Positions 26,301 to 34,122 are shown, counted from the first letter of the stretch. The stretch: 64,000 bases of DNA from Acidilutibacter cellobiosedens (GCF_004103715.1 NZ_CP035282.1:982673-1046672); one strand, 5' to 3'. Numbers and translations are program-made. The notes: a model not told the origin generated them from the letters alone.

Positions 26301-26554
26301 ACTATGAAACTGCCATTCCTTTAGTCAAGGAGGGCAGTCAATTTACCTTTAAAGAAAATCCATCATCACCTTTCCGCTACAGAAAACAGTATATTCCGGT
26401 GTGGTTCCCAGATAACAAAGATTATATCGTACAGCTTCTTGTCACCGACGTACACACTCCTGGAGGAACACTGTCTAAGTGGATTACCGGAGGACAACTT
26501 AAAATCAATGTGGTAGATAGCATGTATTCCGATGATGTCACTACGGGTAATTGA
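23390..26554 (+). CDS. large secreted CARDB-repeat protein, probable pilus-associated adhesin
   Basis: 1,054 residues. A signal peptide (about 1-26, cut near AFA/A) is followed by a region without recognisable motif, then repeated CARDB-like immunoglobulin-fold modules at about 345-450, 483-590, 650-755 and 760-870. Each starts with a '[DC]L..-TVY...YTF' type pattern, for example 'APSTVYRGNNYTFTVIYMN'. Two acidic Pro/Asn linkers separate them, the second (about 592-650) being long. No LPXTG motif or C-terminal anchor is visible, so retention may depend on the pilus. In Tad operons such proteins are candidates for tip adhesins, which is inference here. Confidence 0.7.
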   Translation: MKCKFIFVIPLMLVCCLLLSGKAFAAQISDIEISITSPIDSLKNESGMVAVEQFPAEIPIRVMAKTGNLTDIQLEYDGQSKKITPEYILTVESKEACGPYTITAKTDQNAVLTITANVIFQVKATYDTRYRIIGMNVKEIYEGETLLKSFKEPQRIDLVNANTVADYEQERIADWIGRYDGGTYNLKGSNVVEIYGFSSGKLYGTYDTDRDFESLTTRYGWTPKSLIAFETMRDTALSYQAPVKIDVEATWCDEKKQDVYGKITAQDKGVPELLYPYQTTSVTFTKDDILLSRNFIYMGLEWDYTPETEEFTDGESKTLTSVTQKIHYQIPTVDFCFKFKAQDGNDLSVVIRAPSTVYRGNNYTFTVIYMNSGNSPAYDVPLKGTVDDILVEEIPKVQDFSANISKTYTIKRTADTVANEIHLWANIGVPEGFIDGNLSNNTATAVIKVIDPEPESTPDQPDIPDKLDDPVNSPEEPPVPPKLCDLTASILVPRTVYEYEDYSYTVSFTNNSDVELKDVLLQGKNNDNILPEIPKTASFKPQETKSFTITGTAGDAGEVYRLWANVKAPEGFRDEKPTNNTAISSITVVKHTFDDPDDPENPDNPDDPDNPDNPDNPDEPDNPDDPSDPDNPSDTPDNPENPEVPPVVNLCDVWVNLSSPPTVYERDEYSFTVYFANSTDKELSDVGLNVTINGKIVSTIPPKANFKSFEKKAFLVTGIAGAKGVPIKLSAQVSPPKRYRDINTGNNQVSSEIMVLEHPYDLDVQRITPDEYKENQSVITTVKVSNKGSLDFAPGQNVTVLFQIPELSLSKRIDAVVMERDTWNVVSIRWDTPNVKADKDITLIAIINPEQLLGNEGTNDNNTYTQKAIIQNISYGEPEESRVLPDPPKRNEQPRVTWWEQRYENNKFIWREFYAELKVSTMLDYDTKAKGYLKSGYGYFIRVTATVSTNYDRSEMITAPQTAEVYLPEYHYETAIPLVKEGSQFTFKENPSSPFRYRKQYIPVWFPDNKDYIVQLLVTDVHTPGGTLSKWITGGQLKINVVDSMYSDDVTTGN
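25165..25331 (+). repeat. DNP/DDP codon-level tandem repeat encoding a flexible linker
   Basis: Repeated 9-base units encoding Asp/Asn-Pro-(Asp/Asn/Glu) triplets (DPDNP, DNPDD and similar) over about 165 bp. They form a stiff acidic spacer between two CARDB modules. Such repeats are prone to length change by slippage. Confidence 0.8.
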
Positions 26555-26555
26555 T

Positions 26556-26957
26556 ATGGTACTACTATTTTGTGCCGTTCCCATACTGTGGGCGGCTATC
26601 ACAGACTTTAGAAAGCGGATTATCCCAGACTGGACATGGATAGCTATTGTCCTATTTGGCGGTATATCCGCTTTTCTTTTACCCCATCCTACGTTACCCC
26701 AACGGATTGTGGGTTTTTTACTGCCGGGTGTCTGCCTATTTATCCTTGCTTTAAAATACGGCGGTGTGGGCGGTGGTGATATTAAACTTACGTCGGCAAT
26801 AGGCTTTTGCTTTGGACTATACGGTCTTGCAGCCATTCTCTTTTTCGCACTGCCTCCTGCCTACATTTATGCAAAGGCAACACGGCAAAAAAGTGTTCCA
26901 CTGGCTGTATTCTTATGTATCGGATTTTTTGTCTATATGGGTGTTTTTATATGTTGA
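26556..26957 (+). CDS. tadV: prepilin peptidase TadV/CpaA (A24 family)
   Basis: About 133 residues from ATG 26556 (141 from an ATG at 26532 that overlaps the adhesin gene). The A24 signature is present: the first catalytic Asp in 'AAITDFRKRIIPDW' and the GxGD site in 'GVGGGDIKLTSAIG', among four to five hydrophobic segments. It would cut the three pilin leaders and the TadE-like proteins on the inner face of the membrane. It closes the Tad operon, so that the cluster carries its own peptidase. Confidence 0.88.
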   Translation: MVLLFCAVPILWAAITDFRKRIIPDWTWIAIVLFGGISAFLLPHPTLPQRIVGFLLPGVCLFILALKYGGVGGGDIKLTSAIGFCFGLYGLAAILFFALPPAYIYAKATRQKSVPLAVFLCIGFFVYMGVFIC

Positions 26958-27086
26958 TTTGCCTTTGTACTCTGTATGGTGTTGGACATTGAGTGTGTAG
27001 ATATGTTTACACATCGTTTTACTTAAAGTGTTCAGGGATGTCTATATTATGAAATGTTGAGCAAATTTAAGGTTAATAAATAATGG

Positions 27087-27119
27087 GAGGATGTCGTTTT
27101 TTACTGACATTCTCTTTTA
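27087..27119 (+). terminator. terminator at the end of the Tad operon
   Basis: GAGGATGTC / GACATTCTC, a 9-bp stem with one G-U pair and a 10-nt loop, followed by TTTTAT. The preceding 130 nt (26958-27086) hold no gene that I can support. Confidence 0.65.
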
Positions 27120-27131
27120 TATTAAAAAAGT

Positions 27132-27175
27132 AAAAAGCCGTTTTCTTTATTGAATGATAAAGTAAGCGGTTTTTT
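27132..27175 (+). terminator. hairpin directly before parA
   Basis: AAAAAGCCG (27132-27140) pairs with CGGTTTTTT (27167-27175), with an inner CTTTAT / ATAAAG pair. The T tract ends a few bases before the parA ribosome binding site. It probably isolates parA from upstream transcription, or acts as an attenuator. Confidence 0.6.
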
Positions 27176-27195
27176 GTGTGAAAGGAGGAACAGAA

Positions 27196-28017
27196 TTGAA
27201 CGCAAAAATAATTGCCATAGTCAATCAAAAAGGAGGCGTTGGCAAAACAACCACCTGTGCCAACTTAGGCATAGGCTTGGCTATGGAAAACAAGAAAATC
27301 CTGCTTGTGGATACCGACCCTCAAGGAAGTCTGTCTATCAGTTTAGGATACCAACAGCCGGATACGCTCACTATTACCCTTGCTACGGTCATGGGAAAAG
27401 TGATTACCGACACAACTATTGAAAATAAGGAGGGTATTTTACATCATCACGAGGGAGTAGATTTACTTCCTGCAAATATTGAGCTATCGGGTATGGAGGT
27501 ATCGCTCGTAAATGCCATGAGCCGAGAAACTATCTTAAAGCAGTACCTTGATACGGTGAAAAGGCAATACGATTTCATACTTTTGGACTGTATGCCCTCT
27601 TTGGGTATGCTGACAGTCAATGCCCTTGCCGCCGCAGATAGCGTAATCATTCCTGTGCAGGCACAGTATTTGCCCGCCAAAGGCTTAGAACAGCTTTTAC
27701 AGACCATTGGAAAGGTACGCAAACAGATAAATCCAAAGCTAAAGATAGACGGTATTCTGCTGACAATGGTGGATAACCGTACCAACTTTGCAAAGGACAT
27801 CAGCTCCTTGCTTAGAGAAACTTATGGAGGAAGTATCAAGGTATTTGCCACTGATATTCCCCATTCCGTAAGAGCTGCCGAAATCAGTGCGGAGGGGAAA
27901 AGTATCTTTACCCATGATCCGAAAGGCAAGGTTGCAGAGGGATATAGAAATCTGACAAAGGAGGTGCTAAAAATTGAAAAGCTCCGCCAAAAACATAAAG
28001 CTGACATCAGTAGATGA
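27196..28017 (+). CDS. parA: ParA-family partition ATPase
   Basis: 273 residues from TTG 27196 with AAAGGAGG upstream. The deviant Walker motif is complete: 'KGGVGKTTTCANLGIG', 'DTDPQGSL' and 'FILLDCMPSLGML'. It pairs with parB to segregate or stabilise the element, as expected of the left end of Tn1549/CTn-type ICEs. A decayed copy of its first 40 codons lies at 16536. The end overlaps parB by 44 nt in another frame. Confidence 0.92.
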   Translation: MNAKIIAIVNQKGGVGKTTTCANLGIGLAMENKKILLVDTDPQGSLSISLGYQQPDTLTITLATVMGKVITDTTIENKEGILHHHEGVDLLPANIELSGMEVSLVNAMSRETILKQYLDTVKRQYDFILLDCMPSLGMLTVNALAAADSVIIPVQAQYLPAKGLEQLLQTIGKVRKQINPKLKIDGILLTMVDNRTNFAKDISSLLRETYGGSIKVFATDIPHSVRAAEISAEGKSIFTHDPKGKVAEGYRNLTKEVLKIEKLRQKHKADISR

Positions 28018-28900
28018 TTTGTTTTCCACTGAGGAAAGCAGAGCTGATGAGAGCCGAGAAAAAATAGTGGAACTTCCCTTAACGGAATTGTTTCCGTTCA
28101 AAGACCACCCATTTAAGGTAATCGACAACGAGGCTATGTTTGATACAGCCGAGAGTATCAAGCAGTATGGTGTGCTTGTTCCTGCTATTGCTCGTCCCCG
28201 TGATGAGGGTGGATATGAACTTGTGGCAGGACACCGCAGACACAGGGCAAGTGAACTTGCTGGACTTGAAACAATGCCTGTCATTGTCCGTAATCTTGAT
28301 GATGATGCTGCCACCATTATCATGGTAGACAGTAATTTACAGAGAGAAAATATCTTACCGAGTGAACGTGCTTTTGCTTTTAAGCTAAAATTAGAGGCTA
28401 TCAAAAGACAGGGTGCGAGAACAGATTTAACTTCTGTTCAAGTTGGACAGAAGTTAAATGCAAGAGATGTAGTGGCAAAAGAGGCTGGTGCAAGTGCTGT
28501 TCAAGTACAACGCTACATTCGCCTAACTGAACTTATCCCTGAACTGATTGCTATGGTAGATGAGAAGAAAATTGCTTTTAATCCTGCTGTAGAATTGTCT
28601 TATCTTAAAAAAGGGGAACAGACCGACTTGCTTGAGGCTATGGATATGGAACAGGCTACCCCCTCTCTTTCACAGGCACAGCGGTTAAAAAAATTCAGTG
28701 CCGAGGGCAAATTAAGCCTTGAGGTTATGAGTGCCATTATGAGTGAGGAAAAGAAAGGCGAAATCGACAAGGTAACTCTTACAGGCGATAAAATTAAAAA
28801 ATATTTTCCTAAAAGCTACACTCCACAGCAGATGGAGGCTACTATCATTAAACTACTTGAAGGCTGGCATAAAAAAAGGACACAGCAACAGGAGCGATAG
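27974..28900 (+). CDS. parB: ParB-family partition protein
   Basis: 308 residues. The start TTG 27974 follows AGGAGG within the end of parA. The ParB N-domain shows 'PFKDHPFKVIDNEAMFDTAE', 'GVLVPAIARP' and 'ELVAGHRRHRASELAG'; after 'NLQRENILPSERAFAFKLKL' comes the KorB-like helix-turn-helix. 'GHRRHRA' is the CTP/ParB box 2 equivalent. It probably binds centromere-like sites not identified here. Confidence 0.92.
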   Translation: MKSSAKNIKLTSVDDLFSTEESRADESREKIVELPLTELFPFKDHPFKVIDNEAMFDTAESIKQYGVLVPAIARPRDEGGYELVAGHRRHRASELAGLETMPVIVRNLDDDAATIIMVDSNLQRENILPSERAFAFKLKLEAIKRQGARTDLTSVQVGQKLNARDVVAKEAGASAVQVQRYIRLTELIPELIAMVDEKKIAFNPAVELSYLKKGEQTDLLEAMDMEQATPSLSQAQRLKKFSAEGKLSLEVMSAIMSEEKKGEIDKVTLTGDKIKKYFPKSYTPQQMEATIIKLLEGWHKKRTQQQER

Positions 28901-28914
28901 AAAGGAGTTTCCCT

Positions 28915-29229
28915 ATGAATAAGAATAAACCCATTTTTGAGCTGATTGACGAGGCTCGCAGGCAATCAGGAGAACCGAAACTTGCTGGACACGATATTAT
29001 GGCTTTGGAACGCTTTGACCCTGATGTTACACACATGGTTGTATTTGATGTGTTGAGCCATTCTTCCCCTGTGGGAAATAAGGGAGAGCGTATGCGATTG
29101 TTTTTGACCGATATGGGGTATCAAAAGGCACTGGAGAGCCAAAAGTGTGAGGAAATTAAAATACTTAGACACGCCAAAATAGCAAGAGGTCATATCCTCT
29201 ATGACAGAGGAAATGAGCCAATACGCTGA
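28915..29229 (+). CDS. conserved element protein of unknown function
   Basis: 104 residues, no membrane segment or recognisable catalytic motif. Begins 'MNKNKPIFELIDEARRQ' and contains 'DVTHMVVFDVLSHSSPVGNK'. AAAGGAGT precedes ATG 28915, 14 nt after parB, so it is probably cotranscribed with the partition genes. Proteins of this size are regularly found after parB in such elements, but I do not know a function. A terminator follows at 29236. Confidence 0.65.
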   Translation: MNKNKPIFELIDEARRQSGEPKLAGHDIMALERFDPDVTHMVVFDVLSHSSPVGNKGERMRLFLTDMGYQKALESQKCEEIKILRHAKIARGHILYDRGNEPIR

Positions 29230-29235
29230 GATAAC

Positions 29236-29259
29236 CGCAAAATTGCTTGCGATTTTTTT
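29236..29259 (+). terminator. terminator after the parAB unit
   Basis: CGCAA, 6-nt loop, TTGCG, then ATTTTTTTATTTTT. Short stem but a strong T tract. Confidence 0.6.
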
Positions 29260-29287
29260 ATTTTTCAGTAGGAAAGGAGTGATGTGA

Positions 29288-30199
29288 TTGGCAGTATTCA
29301 GAGTGGAAAAGACAAGAGATTACACGGTTATGGCAAATCATCACTTGCGAAATACCGAACTTTCCTTAAAGGCAAAAGGCTTATTATCTCTTATGCTTTC
29401 CCTTCCGGAGAATTGGGATTACACCACAAAAGGACTTTCCTGTATCTGCAAGGACGGAATCGACAGTATCAATGCCACGGTAAAAGAACTTGAGGCACAT
29501 GGGTATATAACCCGCAGGCGTATTCGTAATGAAAAAGGGCAGCTTACCACAATAGAATATACGATTTTTGAACAGCCACAAAGCCTTGATACTACTGATG
29601 TTCCACCTAAACGGGAAAATCCAATCTTGGATAAGCCAATGTTGGAAAATCCAATACTGGAAAACCCAATCTTGGAGAAACCTAAACAGGGCGAACCTAT
29701 CTTGGGAAATCCCCACCAATTAATTACTAATAAATCAAATACTGATTTATTAAATAACGATATATTAAATCCTCATCAATCAAATCCTTATCCATCAAGT
29801 GCAGGGGCGAAAAAGAAGATGGGATATGATACAATTGCATGTGACAGATTAGAAGAAGTAAGAGAATTGGTATTAGAAAACATTGAGTACGAGTATATCA
29901 AGCACAATCATGACCGTGAACAGCTTAACGAAATTGTTGACCTTATGGTGGAAACACTTTGCTCCACAAAGGACATTATCAATGTTTCAGGAGATGATTA
30001 TCCGGCACAGCTTGTTAAGGAAAAACTGTTACGGATCAACAGTCTGCATATTGACTATGTGTTTGAGTGCCTAAGAAAGACTACCACCTATATCCGCAAT
30101 ATCAAGCGTTATTTGCTGGCTACTCTTTTTAATGCACCATCAACGATTGGCACTTATTATTCGGCACTGGTAAACCACGATTTATATGGAGATAGATAA
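29288..30199 (+). CDS. DUF6017-type helix-turn-helix replication protein
   Basis: 303 residues from TTG 29288 (GGAG 8 nt upstream). The N-terminal half, about 1-95, resembles winged helix replication initiators ('SLKAKGLLSLMLSLPENWDY', 'VKELEAHGYITRRRIR'). A linker follows with repeated pentapeptides of the form (N/K)PILE. The C-terminal domain (about 190-303, 'YPAQLVKEKLLRINSLHIDY') fits DUF6017 of ICE and plasmid proteins. It may start replication of the excised circle or regulate the transfer genes; neither is proved by the sequence. Confidence 0.7.
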   Translation: MAVFRVEKTRDYTVMANHHLRNTELSLKAKGLLSLMLSLPENWDYTTKGLSCICKDGIDSINATVKELEAHGYITRRRIRNEKGQLTTIEYTIFEQPQSLDTTDVPPKRENPILDKPMLENPILENPILEKPKQGEPILGNPHQLITNKSNTDLLNNDILNPHQSNPYPSSAGAKKKMGYDTIACDRLEEVRELVLENIEYEYIKHNHDREQLNEIVDLMVETLCSTKDIINVSGDDYPAQLVKEKLLRINSLHIDYVFECLRKTTTYIRNIKRYLLATLFNAPSTIGTYYSALVNHDLYGDR

Positions 30200-30246
30200 T
30201 GGCATTTTGCACCTGTTATACAGGAATAGCAAGATGCCTTTTTTTG
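30199..30246 (+). terminator. terminator after the helix-turn-helix gene
   Basis: Nested stem: GGCAT, TTGC, CCTG paired with CAGG, GCAA, ATGCC, then TTTTTTT. A GTACCCAAAAT box follows, as it does at 16508 before the parA remnant. Confidence 0.85.
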
Positions 30247-30275
30247 TACCCAAAATCAGAAAGGAGTTTTAGAAG

Positions 30276-30629
30276 ATGAAAAGACCTATGGCATACATTA
30301 CTGCGGCTTGGGGAAAGAACGAGTTTGAAAATACCGAGCTGGCTGTTAAATATTGCAGGAAAATCTACGAGGCGGGATTCACTCCCATGTGTCCCCTTTT
30401 GTTCCTGCCCCTTTATCTCAACGATGAAATTCCGCAGGAGCATAAAGATGGGGTTGATATGGCAAGGGATATGCTGCGGCGTTCTCATGTGCTTGTGGTA
30501 TGTGGCGATGTGGTGGACGAAAATGTGAAAAATGATATTGCCATCGCTGAACGTTTACACATTACAGCTACTACTCTTGAGGGTATTTTAACCGTCAAGG
30601 GGCAAGGGAGGGATAAAAACAATGGCTGA
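30276..30629 (+). CDS. DUF4406/DUF7768-like nucleoside deoxyribosyltransferase-fold protein
   Basis: 117 residues. 'MAYITAAWGKNEFENTELAV', 'GFTPMCPLLFLPLYLNDEIP' and 'RRSHVLVVCGDVVDENVKND' match small proteins with a Rossmann-like deoxyribosyltransferase fold, common in phages and conjugative elements. The enzyme reaction in these is unknown. AAAGGAGT precedes ATG 30276. A 13-codon ORF (30622-30663) overlaps its end. Confidence 0.65.
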   Translation: MKRPMAYITAAWGKNEFENTELAVKYCRKIYEAGFTPMCPLLFLPLYLNDEIPQEHKDGVDMARDMLRRSHVLVVCGDVVDENVKNDIAIAERLHITATTLEGILTVKGQGRDKNNG

Positions 30630-30663
30630 TTACTTGATAAGGCGGCTGGCTGTTCCGCCGTAA
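30622..30663 (+). other. possible 13-codon micro-ORF
   Basis: MADYLIRRLAVPP, with GGGAGG 9 nt before ATG. It includes a GGCGG / CCGCC hairpin. It may be a leader regulating pcfB or a chance ORF. Confidence 0.2.
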
Positions 30664-30699
30664 CGAGTATTTTAAAACCCATGAAAGGAGGTACTTATC

Positions 30700-31179
30700 A
30701 TGCAGGAAGAAGTAGAAAACAGAACCGTTGCACTGGCTATTAACGGAGGTAAACTGACAGGGCATGTGCTAAAGGCGGCAATCCTTAAATTTTTAGCGGC
30801 ACAGAAAAATAAAGGCAGGGATAGTCCTGAAATTCCTCATGGCAAGCAGAGTATCAAAGATCTTGCCAAGCAAAATCAAGGATTAAGTAACATTGAGGTA
30901 ACGGATAAGAATATCAAAAGTTTTGAACGTGTGGCAAGGAAATACGGTGTAGACTTTGCGATCAAAAAGGATAAGTCCGTCACACCGCCGAAATACCTTG
31001 TTTTTTTCAAAGGTAGAGATGCTGATGCCATTACTTCTGCTTTTACTGAGTTTACCGCAAAGACCATGAAGCAAGCGGCAAGACCCTCTGTGCTGGCACA
31101 ACTTAAAAAGTTTACCGAGCTTGTGAAGAACACCATTACCGACAGGGTAAAAAACAGGGAGAAGGAGCAAAGCCGATGA
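30700..31179 (+). CDS. PcfB-family conjugation protein (DUF3801)
   Basis: 159 residues of the PcfB/DUF3801 family. Typical parts are 'LAINGGKLTGHVLKAAILKF', 'SIKDLAKQNQGLSNIEV' and 'FKGRDADAITSAF'. In pCF10 PcfB is encoded beside the coupling protein PcfC and the relaxase and works in substrate processing at the type IV system. Here also it directly precedes the VirD4 gene with ATGA overlap. AAAGGAGG before ATG 30700. Confidence 0.85.
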   Translation: MQEEVENRTVALAINGGKLTGHVLKAAILKFLAAQKNKGRDSPEIPHGKQSIKDLAKQNQGLSNIEVTDKNIKSFERVARKYGVDFAIKKDKSVTPPKYLVFFKGRDADAITSAFTEFTAKTMKQAARPSVLAQLKKFTELVKNTITDRVKNREKEQSR

Positions 31180-32951
31180 ATACAAAACTTAAAAAGCTCC
31201 TTATCCTGAATATCCCCTACCTGTTTCTTGCTCTGTTCTTTACAAAGGTATCACAGGCATGGCAGCTTGCCGCAGGCTTTGAGATGGCGGACAAAATCTT
31301 GAATCTTATGGACGGTTTTTCGGTTGCCTTTAGCAGTCTACTTCCGAGCCTGTATCCACGGGATTTATTGGTTGGTATCGTGTTTGCCGCTATAATCCGT
31401 CTTGCTGTCTATATCAAAGGGAAAAACGCTAAGAAATACAGAAAAGGTGTAGAGTATGGCTCTGCAAGATGGGGCAAAGCCGAAGATATACGACCTTTTG
31501 CAGACCTCGTATTCCGAAACAATGTAATACTGACACAGACAGAACGTCTTATGATGTCAAGCCGCCCCAAAAACCCTAAGAACGCACGAAATAAAAATGT
31601 GCTGATTGTGGGCGGTTCCGGCTCTGGTAAAACAAGGTTTTGGCTGAAACCCAATCTGATGCAATGCCACAGCTCCTATGTGGTAACTGACCCAAAAGGC
31701 AGCATTGTTGTGGAATGTGGGAAGTTGTTACAGCGTGAGGGATATAAAATCAAAATCCTTAACACCATCAACTTCAAGAAGTCCATGCACTACAACCCTT
31801 TTGCTTATATTAGGAGTGAAAAGGACATTTTAAAGCTTGTTACCACCCTCATTGCCAATACCAAAGGCGAAGGTAAGGCAGGTGATGACTTTTGGGTAAA
31901 GGCAGAAACCCTGCTCTATACGGCTCTCATTGGATACATCTATTTTGAAGCTCCTGAACATGAGCAGAACTTCTCCACCCTCATTGAGTTTATTAATGCC
32001 TCTGAGGTGCGTGAAGATGATGAGGACTTTAAAAATCCTGTGGACTTAATGTTTGATGCCTTAGAGGAAAAAGACCCACAGCACTTTGCCGTAAGACAAT
32101 ACAAGAAATACAAACTGGCGGCAGGCAAAACCGCAAAATCTATTCTCATCTCCTGTGGGGCGAGGCTTGCTCCTTTTGACATTAGAGAACTGCGTGAGCT
32201 GACTGCTTACGATGAAATGGAGCTTGATACCTTGGGCGATAAGAAAACCGCCCTGTTTATTATCATCAGCGATACAGATGATACCTTTAATTTCTTGGTA
32301 TCTATGGCATACACACAGCTTTTTAATCTGCTCTGTGATAAAGCAGACGATGTGTACGGCGGCAGACTTCCTGTTCATGTCCGCTGTCTGATTGATGAGG
32401 CTGCAAACATCGGGCAGATACCAAAATTGGAAAAACTGATGGCTACAATCCGTAGCCGTGAAATTTCTGCCTGCCTTGTGTTACAGGCACAAAGCCAGCT
32501 AAAGGCTTTGTATAAAGACAACGCCGATACCATTATCGGTAACTGCGACAGTATGATTTTTCTTGGGGGCAAGGAAAAAACTACCCTCAAGGATTTATCA
32601 GAAACCCTCGGTAAAGAAACCATTGATATGTTTAACACTTCCGACACCAGAGGGTCACAAAGAAGTTACGGGCTTAATTATCAAAAGCTGGGAAAGGAGC
32701 TTATGAGTATGGATGAGCTTGCTGTCATGGATGGAGGCAAGTGCATTTTACAGCTAAGAGGTGTTCGCCCATTTCTCTCCGAAAAGTATGACATTACACA
32801 GCACCCCAATTATAAATACTTATCGGACTTTGATAAAAGAAACACTTTTGATATTGAAAAGTATCTGTCCACAAAACTAAAACCAAAGCCTAATGAGGTG
32901 TATGATGTTTATGAAATCGACCTCACAGACGAACCCGAAACCGCACAGTAG
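31176..32951 (+). CDS. VirD4/TraG-type coupling protein
   Basis: 591 residues. Two membrane segments (about 9-27 and 60-82) anchor a cytoplasmic hexameric ATPase. P-loop 'VGGSGSGKTRFWLKPN' (about residue 143), 'VTDPKGSIVVECG', Walker B 'VRCLIDEAANIGQI' and 'LVLQAQSQLKALY' identify the TraG/VirD4 family. It brings the relaxase-DNA complex and other protein substrates to the transfer channel. The shared C-terminal tails noted on other element proteins could be recognised here. Confidence 0.93.
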   Translation: MNTKLKKLLILNIPYLFLALFFTKVSQAWQLAAGFEMADKILNLMDGFSVAFSSLLPSLYPRDLLVGIVFAAIIRLAVYIKGKNAKKYRKGVEYGSARWGKAEDIRPFADLVFRNNVILTQTERLMMSSRPKNPKNARNKNVLIVGGSGSGKTRFWLKPNLMQCHSSYVVTDPKGSIVVECGKLLQREGYKIKILNTINFKKSMHYNPFAYIRSEKDILKLVTTLIANTKGEGKAGDDFWVKAETLLYTALIGYIYFEAPEHEQNFSTLIEFINASEVREDDEDFKNPVDLMFDALEEKDPQHFAVRQYKKYKLAAGKTAKSILISCGARLAPFDIRELRELTAYDEMELDTLGDKKTALFIIISDTDDTFNFLVSMAYTQLFNLLCDKADDVYGGRLPVHVRCLIDEAANIGQIPKLEKLMATIRSREISACLVLQAQSQLKALYKDNADTIIGNCDSMIFLGGKEKTTLKDLSETLGKETIDMFNTSDTRGSQRSYGLNYQKLGKELMSMDELAVMDGGKCILQLRGVRPFLSEKYDITQHPNYKYLSDFDKRNTFDIEKYLSTKLKPKPNEVYDVYEIDLTDEPETAQ

Positions 32952-32963
32952 CGGTTATTTTTT
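32939..32963 (+). terminator. terminator overlapping the end of the coupling protein gene
   Basis: AACCGC, 6-nt loop, GCGGTT (32939-32956), then ATTTTTT. Separates virD4 from the channel genes, perhaps partially. Confidence 0.7.
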
Positions 32964-33000
32964 ACCCAAAAACAAAATAACAAATTAGGAGGATTTAATT

Positions 33001-33216
33001 ATGGCATTTTTTAATGAGGCAGTTGATGTATTGCAGACACTTGTTATCGCTCTTGGAGCAGGACTTGGTATTTGGGGTGTTATTAACCTTTTGGAAGGTT
33101 ACGGCAACGATAACCCTGGTGCAAAAAGTCAAGGCATGAAACAACTCATGGCAGGCGGTGGCGTAGCACTGATTGGCATAACCCTTGTACCTTTGCTTTC
33201 CGGCTTGTTCGGTTAA
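33001..33216 (+). CDS. Maff2-family membrane protein (VirB2-like)
   Basis: 71 residues, two hydrophobic segments (about 13-29 and 50-70) with a short Gly/Asn-rich loop 'EGYGNDNPGAKSQG' between. This is the Maff2 protein of Tn1549-like elements, which occupies the VirB2 or pilin-like position. TTAGGAGG before ATG 33001. The VirB6-like gene follows by 14 nt. Confidence 0.82.
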   Translation: MAFFNEAVDVLQTLVIALGAGLGIWGVINLLEGYGNDNPGAKSQGMKQLMAGGGVALIGITLVPLLSGLFG

Positions 33217-33229
33217 AAGGTAACACTTT

Positions 33230-34099
33230 ATGCAAAGTATCATCGACAGTATTACCCAATGGCTCAAAGAGATGTTAGTCGGTGGTATTACGGGAAATTT
33301 GTCGGGGATGTTCGATAACGTCAACCAAAGTGTTGGCGAAATCGCAGGGGAGGTAGGAAAGACACCGTCAACGTGGAATGGCGGTGTCTTCTCTATGATA
33401 CAGTCCCTCTCCGACACCGTAATTATCCCCATTGCCGGCATTATCCTGACCTTTGTGATGTGCTACGAACTGATACAAATGGTCATTGAGAAAAACAATC
33501 TCCATGATATTGAAACTTTTATGTTTTTTAAGTGGATTTTCAAAACCTTTGTGGCTGTGATGATTATTACCAGCACCTTTAACATCATTATGGGGATTTT
33601 TGATGTATCACAGCACATCGTATCTAACGCCGCAGGCGTAATTATTTCCGACACCAGCATGGACATTGCCACTGTCATAGCAGATATGGAAACTCGCCTC
33701 ATGGAAATGGAACTTGGCTCACTGCTTGGAATATGGCTGCAAAGTATGTTTATAGGACTAACCATGCACGCCCTGACCATCTGCATTTTTATCGTCATCT
33801 ATGGGCGTATGATAGAAATTTATCTCATGACTTCCCTTGGAGCAATCCCCTTTGCCACCATGACAAACCGTGAATGGGGCAGTATGGGACAGAACTATTT
33901 GAGGGCAATGCTGGCTCTTGGTTTTCAAGCCTTTCTCATTATGGTATGCGTAGGAATCTATGCAGTATTAGTACAATCCATTGCCACGGACAGCGATATT
34001 ATGGGTGCTATTTGGACTTGTGTAGGGTACACGGTACTCTTGTGCTTTACCTTATTTAAGACAGGCTCACTGGCAAAGAGCATTTTTAATGCCCACTAA
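33230..34099 (+). CDS. TrbL/VirB6-like conjugal channel protein
   Basis: 289 residues with an amphipathic N-terminal region and about five to six membrane segments. Loops carry 'GEVGKTPSTWNGGVFSM' and 'GAIPFATMTNREWGSMGQNY'. This matches the polytopic TrbL/VirB6-like proteins of Firmicute ICEs, which form the inner-membrane part of the channel. The ribosome binding site (AAAAGGTAA) is moderate. Position between Maff2 and PrgI is as expected. Confidence 0.82.
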   Translation: MQSIIDSITQWLKEMLVGGITGNLSGMFDNVNQSVGEIAGEVGKTPSTWNGGVFSMIQSLSDTVIIPIAGIILTFVMCYELIQMVIEKNNLHDIETFMFFKWIFKTFVAVMIITSTFNIIMGIFDVSQHIVSNAAGVIISDTSMDIATVIADMETRLMEMELGSLLGIWLQSMFIGLTMHALTICIFIVIYGRMIEIYLMTSLGAIPFATMTNREWGSMGQNYLRAMLALGFQAFLIMVCVGIYAVLVQSIATDSDIMGAIWTCVGYTVLLCFTLFKTGSLAKSIFNAH

Positions 34100-34122
34100 G
34101 GGCAGAACGAAAGGAGGATTTT

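Noticed and set aside
27150-27422. 90-codon ORF upstream of and overlapping parA
   Set aside because: It is out of frame with parA, lacks a family match and begins within a terminator hairpin; parA itself is unambiguous.
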